From positions 1 through 64,000 of the forward strand of contig NZ_JBLKNX010000024.1 in the NCBI RefSeq assembly GCF_051414055.1: a stretch of 64,000 nt of DNA, written 5' to 3'. Positions 33,778 to 42,259 of the stretch are shown piece after piece. The notes beneath the pieces were generated by a model. It was not told where the DNA came from. It searched no databases and saw only the letters and a list, made by a program, of their open reading frames with translations. Position numbers and translations under genes: made by a program. This DNA is from Halosimplex halobium. GTDB taxonomy: Archaea > Halobacteriota > Halobacteria > Halobacteriales > Haloarculaceae. How positions within the stretch are numbered: position 1 is the first letter of the stretch; each line of letters opens with the position of its first letter.

Positions 33778-36606
33778 CTACTCGTCCAGCGACTCTTTCA
33801 GTTCTGCGAGGGCATTCATCGCCTCCAGCGGCGTCATCGTCGCCACGTCGAGGTCGGCAAGTTCCCGTTCGAGGTCCGAGGGTGGGCCACTATCGTCGCC
33901 GCCGCCGCTGCCGCTCTCGTCGGCGGTGCTACTCACGCGGACGTTCTCCTCGAGGTCGTGGCCGTTAGACTCGACCGCACCCGGACCGTCCGACCCGGGA
34001 TCGCTCTCGTCGAGCAACTCCCGGGAGCGGTCGACCACCTCCCCGGGCACGCCGGCGAGCTTCGCCACCTCGATGCCGTAGGAGGCGGCGGCGGCGCCGG
34101 GCGCGACCTCGTGTTCGAAGGCCACCTCGCCGTCGGCGTGCTCGGTCTCGAAGTGGAGGTTGAACACGCCCGACAGCTCGTCGGCGATGGCGGTCAGCTC
34201 GTGGTGGTGGGTCGCGAAGAGGGTGGTGGCGCCGATCTCGTCGTGAATGTGCTCGGTCACCGCGCGGGCGATCGCGAGGCCGTCGGCGGTGCTGGTCCCG
34301 CGGCCGACCTCGTCGAGCAGGACCAGCGACTCGTCGGTGGCGTTGTTGAGGATATCGGCGAGTTCGGTCATCTCGACCATGAACGTCGAGCGGCCGCCGG
34401 CGATGTCGTCGCTGGCGCCGACGCGGGTAAAGACTCGGTCGACCACCGGCAGGCGCGCCTCGGCGGCGGGGACGAAACTCCCCGCCTGGGCGAGCACGGA
34501 GGTGAGCGCGACCTGGCGCATGTACGTCGACTTGCCGCTCATGTTCGGGCCGGTGATGACGGCGAAGAAGTGCTCGTCGTCGAAGTGGGCGTCGTTGGGG
34601 ACGAACCGCTCCTCGGCGCGCTCGACGACGGGGTGGCGCCCGGCCTCGACGGCGAACTCCTTGGCGCCGACGCAGGGGCGAGTGTAGTCGAACTTCGCCG
34701 CCACGCTCGCGAAGGAGACGAACACGTCCAGCCGGGCGAGCCGGTCGGCCAGCGCCTGCACGCGCTCCGATTCGTCGGCCACGTCGCGGCGCACCTCGCA
34801 GAACAGCTCGTATTCGAGGTCGTCCGCGCGGTCCTCGGCGCGGATGATCTCGTCCTCCCGTTCCCTGAGTTCGGGCGTGACGAACCGCTCGGAGTTCTTC
34901 AGGGTCTGCCGGCGCTGGTAGTCGTCGGGCACCCGATCGAGGTTCGGGTCGGTCACCTCGATGTAGTAGCCGTGGACGGAGGTGTGGCCGACCTTCAGCG
35001 AGTCGATGCCGGTGCGCTCGCGCTCCCCTGCTTCGAGGTCGTCGATCCACGCCTTGCCCTCCCGTTCCGTGCTCCGGAGGTCGGCGAGTTCGTCGTCGAA
35101 CTCCGGTTTGACGATGCCGCCCTCGGTGAGGTCGGCGTCGGGGTCCTCCTGGATGGCCTCGTCGATCAGTTCGCGCACGTCGGCGAGGGGGTCGAGCTGT
35201 TCGCGCAACTCGACCAGCGTCGCCGACTCGGCGTCGTCCAGGGCTGCTCGCACGTCGGGGACGACCGCGAGCGTGTCGTGCAGCGAGCGCAGGTCCCGCG
35301 CCGTCGCGCGCCCGCGGGCGACCCGGGAGATGAGCCGCTCGATGTCGTACACGTCGTCGAGCAACTCGTGCAGGTCCTCGCGTAGCCCTACGTCGCCGGT
35401 CAGCTCCGCAACGGCGTCGTGGCGGGCGGCGATGCGGTCCTCGTCCAGTAGGGGTCGACGCAGCCAGTCGTCGAGCTTCCGGCGGCCGAGCGCGCAGGCC
35501 GTCTCGTCGAGCGCGTCGACGAGCGTGAGCGCCCGGTCGCCGTGGACCGCCCGGCGGTCGAACAGCTCCAGGCTCTCCAGCGCGACGCGGTCCAGTAGCA
35601 TGTACTCCCGTGGGTCGTAGCGCGTCAGCGTGTTGATGTAGTCGAGCGTGGTGGCCGCGTCGGTCGGGTCGCCGGTGGTGTGGGCCTCGCCGGTGTCGTC
35701 CCCGCCGGCGTCCCCCTCGGCGGTCGCGCCAGGCCTGGCCACTTCGGCCGTCGCGTCGTCGCCGATGTCGCCGGCGTCGGGGTTGCCCCCGCGGGTGTAC
35801 TCGGCGTAGGAAAGCAGGGCGCCGATGGCCCGGACCTCCGCCTCGTCGGCCAGCCCGAGGTCCCCGAAGTACGCCTCGACCCGCTCGCGGGCGCGCTCGG
35901 CGTCGAAGGCCGTCCGCTCGTAGGGCGAAACCATGCAGTCGCCGTCGAACACGTCCGTCGGCGCGTCGGGGCCGACGATGGCCTCGGCGGGCGCGAACCG
36001 CCCGAGTTCGTCCGCGACCGAGTCCAGCCGGTCGGCGCCCGTCGCGTAGCAGTCGCCCGTCGACACGTCCAGTAGCGCGAGCCCGTACGGGCCGTTCTCG
36101 TCGCCGCCGGCGCCCGCACCGCCGCCCGCTCGTTTCGTGTCGCGGGTCGTCGCGTCGCCGCCCGGGCCGTCCGCGGTGAGACAGGCGACGAAGTTGTTGT
36201 CGGCGCTCCGCAGGAGTTCGTCCTCGGTGAGCGTCCCCGGCGTGACGACGCGGGTGACCGCCCGGTCGACCACGCCGCTGACCTCGTCGGGGTCCTCGAC
36301 CTGGTCGGCGACCGCCACGCGGTAGCCCGCCTCCAGCAGCCGCTCGATGTACGACTCGGCGTTGTCGATGGGGATGCCCGCCATCGCGTACTCGCCGGTC
36401 GAGTCCTCCCGTTTGGTCAGGGTGATCTCGCAGATGCGGGCCACCCGCTCGGCCGCCTCGCAGAAGGCCTCGTAGAAGTCACCCACCTGGAAGAGCACCA
36501 GCGAGTCGTCGTACTCCCGGCAGAGTTCGAAGTACTGGGCCATCATCGGCGTCAGGTCCTCCTCCCGCTCGGCCATCTTCGCCGGCGCTCCCAGTGCCGC
36601 GTCCAT
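33778..36606 (-). CDS. mutS: DNA mismatch repair protein MutS
   Basis: A 942-aa MutS1-type protein. The mismatch-binding domain begins with QYFELCREYDDSLVLFQVGDFYEAF (the Phe-x-Glu region that stacks on the mismatch). The connector, lever and clamp domains follow. The ATPase has Walker A GPNMSGKST at about 684-692, Walker B-like SLVLLDEVGRGTSTADG and TLFATHHHEL. It is about 90 residues longer than bacterial MutS because of two acidic Gly-rich insertions (about 135-165 and 275-305) and an acidic, Ser-Gly-rich insert before the last helix. ATG 36606 was chosen because GATATAAC lies 29 nt upstream. It is convergent with nucS. Confidence 0.95.
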   Translation of the reverse strand: MDAALGAPAKMAEREEDLTPMMAQYFELCREYDDSLVLFQVGDFYEAFCEAAERVARICEITLTKREDSTGEYAMAGIPIDNAESYIERLLEAGYRVAVADQVEDPDEVSGVVDRAVTRVVTPGTLTEDELLRSADNNFVACLTADGPGGDATTRDTKRAGGGAGAGGDENGPYGLALLDVSTGDCYATGADRLDSVADELGRFAPAEAIVGPDAPTDVFDGDCMVSPYERTAFDAERARERVEAYFGDLGLADEAEVRAIGALLSYAEYTRGGNPDAGDIGDDATAEVARPGATAEGDAGGDDTGEAHTTGDPTDAATTLDYINTLTRYDPREYMLLDRVALESLELFDRRAVHGDRALTLVDALDETACALGRRKLDDWLRRPLLDEDRIAARHDAVAELTGDVGLREDLHELLDDVYDIERLISRVARGRATARDLRSLHDTLAVVPDVRAALDDAESATLVELREQLDPLADVRELIDEAIQEDPDADLTEGGIVKPEFDDELADLRSTEREGKAWIDDLEAGERERTGIDSLKVGHTSVHGYYIEVTDPNLDRVPDDYQRRQTLKNSERFVTPELREREDEIIRAEDRADDLEYELFCEVRRDVADESERVQALADRLARLDVFVSFASVAAKFDYTRPCVGAKEFAVEAGRHPVVERAEERFVPNDAHFDDEHFFAVITGPNMSGKSTYMRQVALTSVLAQAGSFVPAAEARLPVVDRVFTRVGASDDIAGGRSTFMVEMTELADILNNATDESLVLLDEVGRGTSTADGLAIARAVTEHIHDEIGATTLFATHHHELTAIADELSGVFNLHFETEHADGEVAFEHEVAPGAAAASYGIEVAKLAGVPGEVVDRSRELLDESDPGSDGPGAVESNGHDLEENVRVSSTADESGSGGGDDSGPPSDLERELADLDVATMTPLEAMNALAELKESLDE

Positions 36607-36630
36607 GGGTGTGTGAGAGCGGGTCCCCCG

Positions 36631-36640
36631 GGTTATATCC
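36631..36640 (-). promoter_or_regulatory. TATA box of mutS
   Basis: GGATATAACC (minus strand) is about 29 nt from ATG 36606, consistent with a leaderless message. Confidence 0.6.
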
Positions 36641-36672
36641 ATCGGCTCCCCGTCCCCGAGTTCGTAGAGTCG

Positions 36673-36786
36673 CTGGAGTCGGTACCACCATCGACAGCAG
36701 GTGTTGAGAGCCCTCGACGCGTTCGCTAGCTGGAGTCGGTACCGCAGGGGACAGCAGGCGATGAAAGCCCTCGGCGCGCTCGCGGT
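36673..36786. repeat. 57-bp imperfect tandem duplication
   Basis: Copy 1 (36673-36729) and copy 2 (36730-36786) both start CTGGAGTCGGTACC and share GACAGCAGG, AGCCCTCG and CGCG blocks at matching positions. It lies upstream of mutS, in the 522-bp gap before thioredoxin. I see no gene in that gap. Confidence 0.75.
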
Positions 36787-36788
36787 CG

Positions 36789-36842
36789 CTGAGCGACATA
36801 TCCGCGCTCTCCGCACCGCCCGCGCGGATAGGGGTCGCTCAG
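36789..36842. repeat. Inverted repeat with 19-21 bp arms
   Basis: CTGAGCGACATATCCGCGC (36789-36807) pairs with 36822-36842 (reverse complement CTGAGCGACCCCTATCCGCGC) except for a small internal bulge. It directly follows the tandem duplication. Confidence 0.7.
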
Positions 36843-36978
36843 ACGACTACACAAGCGCGAGCGCGCCTCGCCCTTTCAGTCCGCCAGGGACAGTACCGCG
36901 ACCGCACAGCACCGAAGACAGCCACGAGCCTCCCCAGCCGATTCGCTCGCCTTCGGCTCGCTCATCCCTCGCACGGTG

Positions 36979-37004
36979 CTGTCGCGCGATGAAACGCGCG
37001 ACAG
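36979..37004. repeat. Perfect 10-bp stem hairpin CTGTCGCGCG-ATGAAA-CGCGCGACAG
   Basis: Ten paired bases around a 6-nt loop, in the gap between mutS and the thioredoxin gene. Together with the two repeats upstream, it makes this gap look like an accessory structured spacer or MITE-like remnant. Confidence 0.7.
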
Positions 37005-37128
37005 CGCGCGCCACTGTAGTTCAGTCCCGACGCTGTCGGCATCGGCCGCTCACTGCGCCGTCCGTCCCCAGCACTCACACGAGCCGAGTCGCAGAGGGCT
37101 TACACGCGTCGGGGACCTACGCCCGGGT

Positions 37129-37461
37129 ATGGCCGCGACACACGACCGTCCCGTCTCGCTGTCGACCCGGGCCGAACTCGACGACCTCGTCGCGAGCCAC
37201 GACCGGGTGCTCGTCGAGTTCCACACCGAGGGCTGCGGGAAGTGCGCGGCGATGGAGCCGGTCCTGAGCGGGGTCGCCCGCTCGGCCGACGCCGTCGTCG
37301 CGACGATGAACCCGCGGGACGACCCGGGACTGATCGACGAGTACGACGTGCGGAGCGTCCCGAAACTGCTGCTGTTCGTCGACGGCGACCTCGCCGGGAC
37401 TCGCGAAGATGGCGTCCTCAGCGTCGAGGAAGTGCAGGAGTTCGTCGCGGAACGCGGCTGA
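37129..37461 (+). CDS. Thioredoxin-family protein (CGKC)
   Basis: A 110-aa single thioredoxin fold. The active site is CGKC in VEFHTEGCGKCAAMEPVL, rather than CGPC. The cis-Pro loop VRSVPKLLLFVDGD is present. A thiol-disulfide role is likely; the Lys in the active site would shift its redox potential. ATG 37129 follows a TATA-like CTTACAC about 27 nt upstream. It stands alone. Confidence 0.88.
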   Translation: MAATHDRPVSLSTRAELDDLVASHDRVLVEFHTEGCGKCAAMEPVLSGVARSADAVVATMNPRDDPGLIDEYDVRSVPKLLLFVDGDLAGTREDGVLSVEEVQEFVAERG

Positions 37462-37511
37462 AGTCGTCGGTAGAACGGCGAACCGGCCGAGCCGTCGGCG
37501 GGGTTCCGGTT

Positions 37512-39539
37512 TCAGTCGAGCGTGACGAGTTCGGTCACGCTCACGTCCTCGAAGACGGCCTCGCTGGTCTCGTCGGCGCTGTGGCTGCAGACCGCGAGGC
37601 CGACGACAACGGGGTCGGAGAGGTCGATCCGCCGCTGGTCGATCGGCTGCCAGTCCTCACCGTCGGTCGACCACGACAGCGTCACCGTGCCGTCGACGGC
37701 GTCGAGGCGGTACCACAGGTAGGCGTCGTAGGGCTCCTCGAGCTGGTCGCTCCCCGCGGCGGCGCCAGTCTCGTGGCGCCACATCGTCTCGGTGCCGTGG
37801 TCGCCGGTCGCGCCGACGAACGCGAACGCGGCGTCGTCGGCGAGCGTGTCCCTGACCATCAGCCCGGCCTTGCTGTACTCGTGGACGGCCTCCAGCTCGT
37901 CCAGCCGCCCCTCGATCCGGACCGGCCCGTCGAGTTCGCCGTAGGCGAAGTGGAACTCGTCGATGTCGTGCCAGATGTCCCGGCCGTTGCCGACGACGCG
38001 CCAGGAGCCGTCCGACGCGCCCGGCGTCGCCGACCCGGCGACGGACACGTCGCCGACGTCGACGCTCCCGGTGAGTTCGGCCGGTTCGACCGGTTCGACG
38101 GGGTTGGGTACCACGACCGGACACTCGGTGAACTCGAAGCGCGCCCCCGGGCCGTCGCCGATCTCGCTCTCGCGGATGTCGACCTCCCAGCCCTGCTGGT
38201 CGACGGTCTCGGCGACGATCGCCAGCCCCGTCCCGGTGCCGTCCTCGGTGGTCGTGTAGCCGGCCTCGAGGACCTGCTCGCGCTCGGCCGCGGGGATGCC
38301 GGGGCCGTCGTCCTCGACGTAGAAGCCGCGGTCGGTCGTCCCGACGCGGACGGTCACATCCGGCCCGGCGTGGTCGAGGGCGTTCTTCAGGAGATTCTCG
38401 ACCAGCGGCCGGACGGACTCGGTCTCGGCGATGACCTCGGTGCCCTCGGGGACAGCCACCTCCAGCGTCGCGTCGTCGGTGCCGTGGACGCTCCAGACCT
38501 GCTCGACCAGCGGCGCGAGCTCCGTCGAGGAGACGCCCACGTCGAGCACGTCGAGCACCTCCTCGGAGAGGTCGACCGACCGGTCGCCCTTCGAGAGGGC
38601 GCTGAGGTCCCCGAGGATCTCCTCGATACGCTCGTTGGCCCGCTCGATCCGGTCGAACGCCTCCTCGTGGCCCTCCCGGGCCTGTTCGAGGGCGCCGACG
38701 GAGATCTGCAGCGGCGTCCGCAGGTCGTGGGAGACGTAGCTGGCGAACTCGTCGAACCGGCGCTGCTGTTCCTCCAGCCGGCGCTTGAGCTGCATCCGCT
38801 CGGAGACGTCGAGCGCGTAGCCGACCACCCCGATCACGCGGCCGTCCTCGTCGCGCCAGGGCAGCTTCGTCACCTCCGACCAGTGGTCCCCGCCCTGCGT
38901 CTCGAAGTGCTCGACCTGGCGGCGGATCGGCTCGCCCGTCTCGGCGACCTGCAGGTCGTCCTCGTAGGCCGCCTGGTCGGACCCCGAACCGTGGTCGAAC
39001 ACCTCCGGGTCGGTCTTCCCGATGAACTCCTCGGGGTCCGGCGTGTACGGCACGTCGGCCATCCGGACGTACCGCCCCTCCTCGTCCTTGGCGAACATCG
39101 TCAGCTGCCCCTGCTCGAGCAGCGTCCGGAGGATGCCGCTGTCGGCGGCGGCCCGGCGCCGCTCCCGGAAGGTCGCCACCGCGTCGTCGACGACCGCGGC
39201 GAGCGTCTCGTCGGCGGCCGACCGCGGCAGGTACCGACAGTCGGCCCGCCCCGCGACGGCCGCGGCCACCGCCTCGTCGTCGGCAGAGACGACGACTGGC
39301 AGGTGGTCGCTGACCGCTCTGGCCGCCTCGACGACGTCGGCGAACCCGGCCTCGTCGACGCCGACAGCGACGATACAGCCCACGTCGTTCCGCGCGGAGA
39401 GCCGTTCGGTCAGGTCGTCGCGGTTCGCGACGGCGACGGTCTCGATCGCGTCCGGGACCGCCCCGCGAACGCGGTCCCGGCCGTCGGTCGATCCGCCGAC
39501 GACGAAGGCAACAGTCGGGTCCGCAAGGAGATGACTCAT
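37512..39539 (-). CDS. PAS histidine kinase with C-terminal DUF1349/lectin-like domain
   Basis: A 675-aa protein. Residues 1-125 look like a degenerate receiver (VAFVVGGSTDGRDRV start; no clear phospho-Asp loop). A PAS domain lies at about 140-247, HisKA with His271 in YVSHDLRTPLQ, and HATPase_c with ENLLKNALDHAG, DDGPGIPAAE and GTGTGLAIV, ending at about 472. Residues 485-675 are a separate beta-sandwich: GSWRVVGNGRDIWHDIDEFHF, KAGLMVRDT, MWRHETG, WYRLDAVDGTVTLSWSTDGEDW and VVVGLAVCSHSA. That is the pattern of DUF1349/concanavalin-like domains, which are normally in secreted sugar-binding proteins. No membrane helix separates the parts, so the domain should be cytosolic. A TATA-like CTTATTTAC lies at 39571-39579. 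Confidence 0.82.
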   Translation of the reverse strand: MSHLLADPTVAFVVGGSTDGRDRVRGAVPDAIETVAVANRDDLTERLSARNDVGCIVAVGVDEAGFADVVEAARAVSDHLPVVVSADDEAVAAAVAGRADCRYLPRSAADETLAAVVDDAVATFRERRRAAADSGILRTLLEQGQLTMFAKDEEGRYVRMADVPYTPDPEEFIGKTDPEVFDHGSGSDQAAYEDDLQVAETGEPIRRQVEHFETQGGDHWSEVTKLPWRDEDGRVIGVVGYALDVSERMQLKRRLEEQQRRFDEFASYVSHDLRTPLQISVGALEQAREGHEEAFDRIERANERIEEILGDLSALSKGDRSVDLSEEVLDVLDVGVSSTELAPLVEQVWSVHGTDDATLEVAVPEGTEVIAETESVRPLVENLLKNALDHAGPDVTVRVGTTDRGFYVEDDGPGIPAAEREQVLEAGYTTTEDGTGTGLAIVAETVDQQGWEVDIRESEIGDGPGARFEFTECPVVVPNPVEPVEPAELTGSVDVGDVSVAGSATPGASDGSWRVVGNGRDIWHDIDEFHFAYGELDGPVRIEGRLDELEAVHEYSKAGLMVRDTLADDAAFAFVGATGDHGTETMWRHETGAAAGSDQLEEPYDAYLWYRLDAVDGTVTLSWSTDGEDWQPIDQRRIDLSDPVVVGLAVCSHSADETSEAVFEDVSVTELVTLD

Positions 39540-39622
39540 CGGGATGTTACCGACACCGTATGCGATGCAGGTAAATAAGGCCCGGGGGCCGTCGAGCGGT
39601 CCGAACGCCGGTGTCGACCGCC

Positions 39623-40393
39623 CTACGTATCGATGGCACGACGGATCACAGAGGGGTCGGTCCCGCCGACCAGCAGCGACGTGTACCAGCCGGCCGCCCG
39701 CGCCGCGAAGTTGCAGACGTGCAGCGACACGAGCGTCGCCACCAGCCCGAGCGCGGAGACGGCGAGCGCCTCCGGCAGCGTGGTGACGTACCACGTCGTC
39801 AGCCGGAACGGGACCGTGAGTCCGACCTCCCAGGTCCGGAGCGCGAACTCGACGGACGGCTGGACGTTCATCTCGCCGGAGACCGGCCGGACGCCGACGT
39901 TGACCGACCGGTAGTACAGCGGCACGAGCAGCAGCGACAGCGAGAACACCCCGAGGAACATCAGCAGCGTGAACGCCGCGGTCCCGACGAGGACCTTGCT
40001 CAGGAGGAAGACGACCCCCCGCCACGTCGAGAGAGTCGTGAGCGCGTGTCTCAGGTGGGCGACCGGCTCCGAGAGCGGCGGCACGTCGGCGTCGCCCGCG
40101 GGGACGTCGACGACGAGCAGCCGGTCGGCGGCGTACCGTTCGAGCGCGGTCAGTTCCCGGACCAGCAGTATCGTCCCGGCCAGCACGGGGAGGCCGACGA
40201 GTATCACCGCCAGCCCGATCCCGAGCCCGAAGCCGAGCGGGAGCAGTATCGAGTACGCCATCCCCAGCGGGAACAGCGCCGAGAGGTACAGCAGGTTCGC
40301 GTACGTCTGGAGGCGGACGGGCACACCGACGAACCGCCGGAGGAGGGCGCCCGGCCCGCCGGGTACCCGGAGCGCGGGGACCAGTCGGCTCAT
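39623..40393 (-). CDS. Putative sensor-domain membrane protein
   Basis: A 256-aa protein with four to five membrane segments: about 30-50 and 52-80 (LYLSALFPLGMAYSILLPLGFGLGIGLAVILVGLPVLAGTILLV), about 130-160 (VFLLSKVLVGTAAFTLLMFLGVFSLSLLLVPL) and about 205-235 (LPEALAVSALGLVATLVSLHVCNFAARAA). The order and a cytosolic helical part fit the 'putative sensor' family found in haloarchaea and actinobacteria. No catalytic motif is seen. It ends in AIDT. It is separated from the DUF7521-type genes by a tandem-repeat region. Confidence 0.7.
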   Translation of the reverse strand: MSRLVPALRVPGGPGALLRRFVGVPVRLQTYANLLYLSALFPLGMAYSILLPLGFGLGIGLAVILVGLPVLAGTILLVRELTALERYAADRLLVVDVPAGDADVPPLSEPVAHLRHALTTLSTWRGVVFLLSKVLVGTAAFTLLMFLGVFSLSLLLVPLYYRSVNVGVRPVSGEMNVQPSVEFALRTWEVGLTVPFRLTTWYVTTLPEALAVSALGLVATLVSLHVCNFAARAAGWYTSLLVGGTDPSVIRRAIDT

Positions 40394-40470
40394 TGTCGGG
40401 TTCTCCGCCGCCGTCGTACTAAAGGTGATCGCACTGGTGCGCGGTCGAGCCCGTGCCCGGTGAGTCGGGT

Positions 40471-40606
40471 CAGGTCGGGTCGGGTCGGGTCTGGTCGGGT
40501 CAGGTCGGGTCGGGTCGGGTCTGGTCGGGTCAGGTCGGGTCGGGTCGGGTCTGGTCGGGTCAGGTCGGGTCGGGTCGGGTCTGGTCGGGTCAGGTCGGGT
40601 CGGGTC
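40471..40606. repeat. 30-bp tandem repeat, four full copies plus part
   Basis: The unit is CAGGTCGGGTCGGGTCGGGT plus CTGGTCGGGT, repeated perfectly from 40471 to 40590, with a partial fifth copy to about 40606; one more partial copy precedes it. Each unit is itself built of GGGTC steps, so every copy contains several GGG runs. It lies just upstream of the putative-sensor gene and just after the stop of the DUF7521-type gene. A reading frame through it gives only TRPDP repeats and is probably not real. Confidence 0.9.
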
Positions 40607-40952
40607 ACGCGCCCGTGAGCGCGTAGAGGATCGACCCGAGGCCGAGGATCTCCAGGGTCGCCCACGCGAGGACGGCGGCGGCGTCGCTGGCGAACAGGAC
40701 GGAGACCAGCAGCGTCGTGACGACGAAGGGCACGGTGGTCACGAGGAAGATACCGACGCCGAGGAACAGCATCGGGTGGCTGTCGTTGCGCCGGTAGCCG
40801 CGGTAGGCCTGGTAGGCGACGAACAGCCCGACCGCGGCGGTCAGCGCGCCGGTGAGCGTCGCGGGCGTGACCCCCGAACTGGCCTGGAGGGGCGCGACCT
40901 CGGAGGGGAGGGTCGCCGCGAGCGACGCGGCGCCCGCGAGCGGGACGCTCAC
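40605..40952 (-). CDS. DUF7521-like small membrane protein
   Basis: A 115-aa protein with three or four helices: about 35-52 (ALTAAVGLFVAYQAYRGY), 60-85 (MLFLGVGIFLVTTVPFVVTTLLV) and 90-112 (AVLAWATLEILGLGSILYALTG). The motif YRGYRRNDSHPMLFLGVGI is shared with the gene at 41017-41373. The start is GTG 40952. Its stop lies at the edge of the tandem repeat. The function is unknown; this family pairs with HTH regulators in haloarchaea. Confidence 0.7.
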   Translation of the reverse strand: MSVPLAGAASLAATLPSEVAPLQASSGVTPATLTGALTAAVGLFVAYQAYRGYRRNDSHPMLFLGVGIFLVTTVPFVVTTLLVSVLFASDAAAVLAWATLEILGLGSILYALTGA

Positions 40953-41016
40953 GGCGCCACCTCCCGGTGGGGACGGCCGTCCGGGGTGCGTTCGTGGGGG
41001 TGTGGTCTGCGTGCGG

Positions 41017-41373
41017 TCATGGTCGTCCGTAGATAGCGTAGAGGATGCAGCCGAGGCCGAGCAGTTCGCTGACGGTCGTCGACAGCAGGCGGACGGACCC
41101 GGGCGCGTCGGTGAGCGTCGGGAGGGCGATGCGGAGGGCGATGGGGCCGGCGGTCAGGAGGACGATCCCGACCGCCAGGAACAGCATCGCCCGGTCGCGG
41201 GTGCCCCGGTAGCCCTTCAGCGCCTCGTAGGCGATGAGCAGCGACAGCCCGGCGGCGACGGCCAGCCCCAGCAGGGCCAGCGCCGCGAGCAGGGCGGACC
41301 CGCCGGTCGCCGACACCTGCACGACGGGGCCGGGGGCGGGCACGATCGCGGGAGCGGGGGTCGCGGGTATCAT
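41017..41373 (-). CDS. DUF7521-like small membrane protein, paralog
   Basis: A 118-aa paralog of the gene at 40605-40952. Four hydrophobic segments and the motif LKGYRGTRDRAMLFLAVGIVLLTAGPIAL are in the same places, and it ends GLGCILYAIYGRP. It begins in a 4-nt overlap (ATGA) with the HTH regulator gene, so the regulator and this protein are co-translated. The role is unknown; a sensor or membrane partner of the regulator is one possibility. Confidence 0.72.
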   Translation of the reverse strand: MIPATPAPAIVPAPGPVVQVSATGGSALLAALALLGLAVAAGLSLLIAYEALKGYRGTRDRAMLFLAVGIVLLTAGPIALRIALPTLTDAPGSVRLLSTTVSELLGLGCILYAIYGRP

Positions 41374-41729
41374 GGTTCTGTGAGTCCCTCGAACAGCCGC
41401 GTGAACCGGTCGGCGGCGTCCACCTCGCGCCGGGACACGTCGATGGTGTACTCGCCGTCCTCGATCTCGACGGTGACGCGCTCGACGCGGGTCCGGTAGG
41501 TCTTGTAGTGGTGGCCGTCCGGGTCCAGCTGCTGCTGTTCGACGATGAGGTCGTACTCGCGGAGCTGTTCGATGCGCCGGTAGATCGTCGGCTCGGAGGC
41601 GTCGCAGCGCTCGGCCAGCGCCGAGGCCGACAGCGCCTCCCGGCTCGACTCGACCAGGATCGCGCGGGCGTACTCGTCGTCGAGCAACGAGATCACGTCC
41701 GCCTCCTCGGGATCCTGCCCGGCTGCCAT
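41370..41729 (-). CDS. Winged-helix transcription regulator (ArsR/TrmB-like)
   Basis: A 119-aa regulator. A winged helix lies at about 12-85: VISLLDDEYARAILVESSREALSASALAERC, then the recognition helix SEPTIYRRIEQLREYDLIVEQ. A short strand tail follows (YRTRVERVTVEIEDGEYTIDV). ATG 41729 is 28 nt from the TATA box CTTTTATATGA at about 41752-41761; a GTG codon right before it is also possible. It overlaps the downstream membrane gene by 4 nt. Confidence 0.8.
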   Translation of the reverse strand: MAAGQDPEEADVISLLDDEYARAILVESSREALSASALAERCDASEPTIYRRIEQLREYDLIVEQQQLDPDGHHYKTYRTRVERVTVEIEDGEYTIDVSRREVDAADRFTRLFEGLTEP

Positions 41730-41751
41730 CACCCGACCGTTTTCCCGGCGG

Positions 41752-41761
41752 TCATATAAAA
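41752..41761 (-). promoter_or_regulatory. TATA box of the HTH regulator
   Basis: TTTTATATGA (minus strand), about 28 nt from ATG 41729. Confidence 0.6.
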
Positions 41762-41829
41762 GGGGTCACACGCTTTCCGACCCGGAAACTGTGGGCCGGG
41801 GAACTCGCCCCCGACCCCGGTCCGGGGCG

Positions 41830-42147
41830 CTACGCGGGAGTCGCGACCCAGGTGACGACCACCGGGAGGGCGGCGCCGGTCGAGACCAGGGGCAGGAGGT
41901 ACAGATAGGCGGGGGCCGGCTCCTCACCGTCGCGGAGGGCGTCGGGGTCGCGGTACATCTGAACGGTTCCGAGGAGCGCGAACCCGCCGAGGCCGGCCAT
42001 CCCGGCCTCGTAGGTCGTCGCGGTGCCAGCGAGCGCCGCCAGCGCGAACTCGCCGACGAACGTGGCGCCCATCAGACCGAAGACGTACGCGATCACGTCG
42101 ACGCGTCGGATCCGCTCGCTCGGAGGGCTGGAGAGGGCGGTCGCCAT
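41830..42147 (-). CDS. Small membrane protein, function unknown
   Basis: A 105-aa protein with three hydrophobic segments: VIAYVFGLMGATFVGEFALAALAG, AGLGGFALLGTVQMY and LYLLPLVSTGAALPVVVTWVA. It has no motif that I recognise. ATG 42147 was chosen over a GTG at 42171 that would add an MTERRRSG start. It is unlinked to its neighbours except by shared strand. Confidence 0.55.
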   Translation of the reverse strand: MATALSSPPSERIRRVDVIAYVFGLMGATFVGEFALAALAGTATTYEAGMAGLGGFALLGTVQMYRDPDALRDGEEPAPAYLYLLPLVSTGAALPVVVTWVATPA

Positions 42148-42259
42148 ACCGGATCGTCTCCGCTCAGTCACAGGAACGTTTCGGTCGACCGGCGCGCGGG
42201 CCGCCGGGCGGCTCGCGTGCCGCCGAGCGGCACGCGGTCCCGCCGGACGGCCGTCGAGT

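Noticed and set aside
40471..40606. Possible CRISPR array
   Set aside because: The 30-bp units are directly adjacent with no unique spacers, and no cas genes are present.
40390..40665. An open frame with TRPDP/TRPDL repeats through the minisatellite
   Set aside because: It is produced by the 30-bp repeat itself, has no conserved sequence outside the repeat and overlaps the ends of two real genes.
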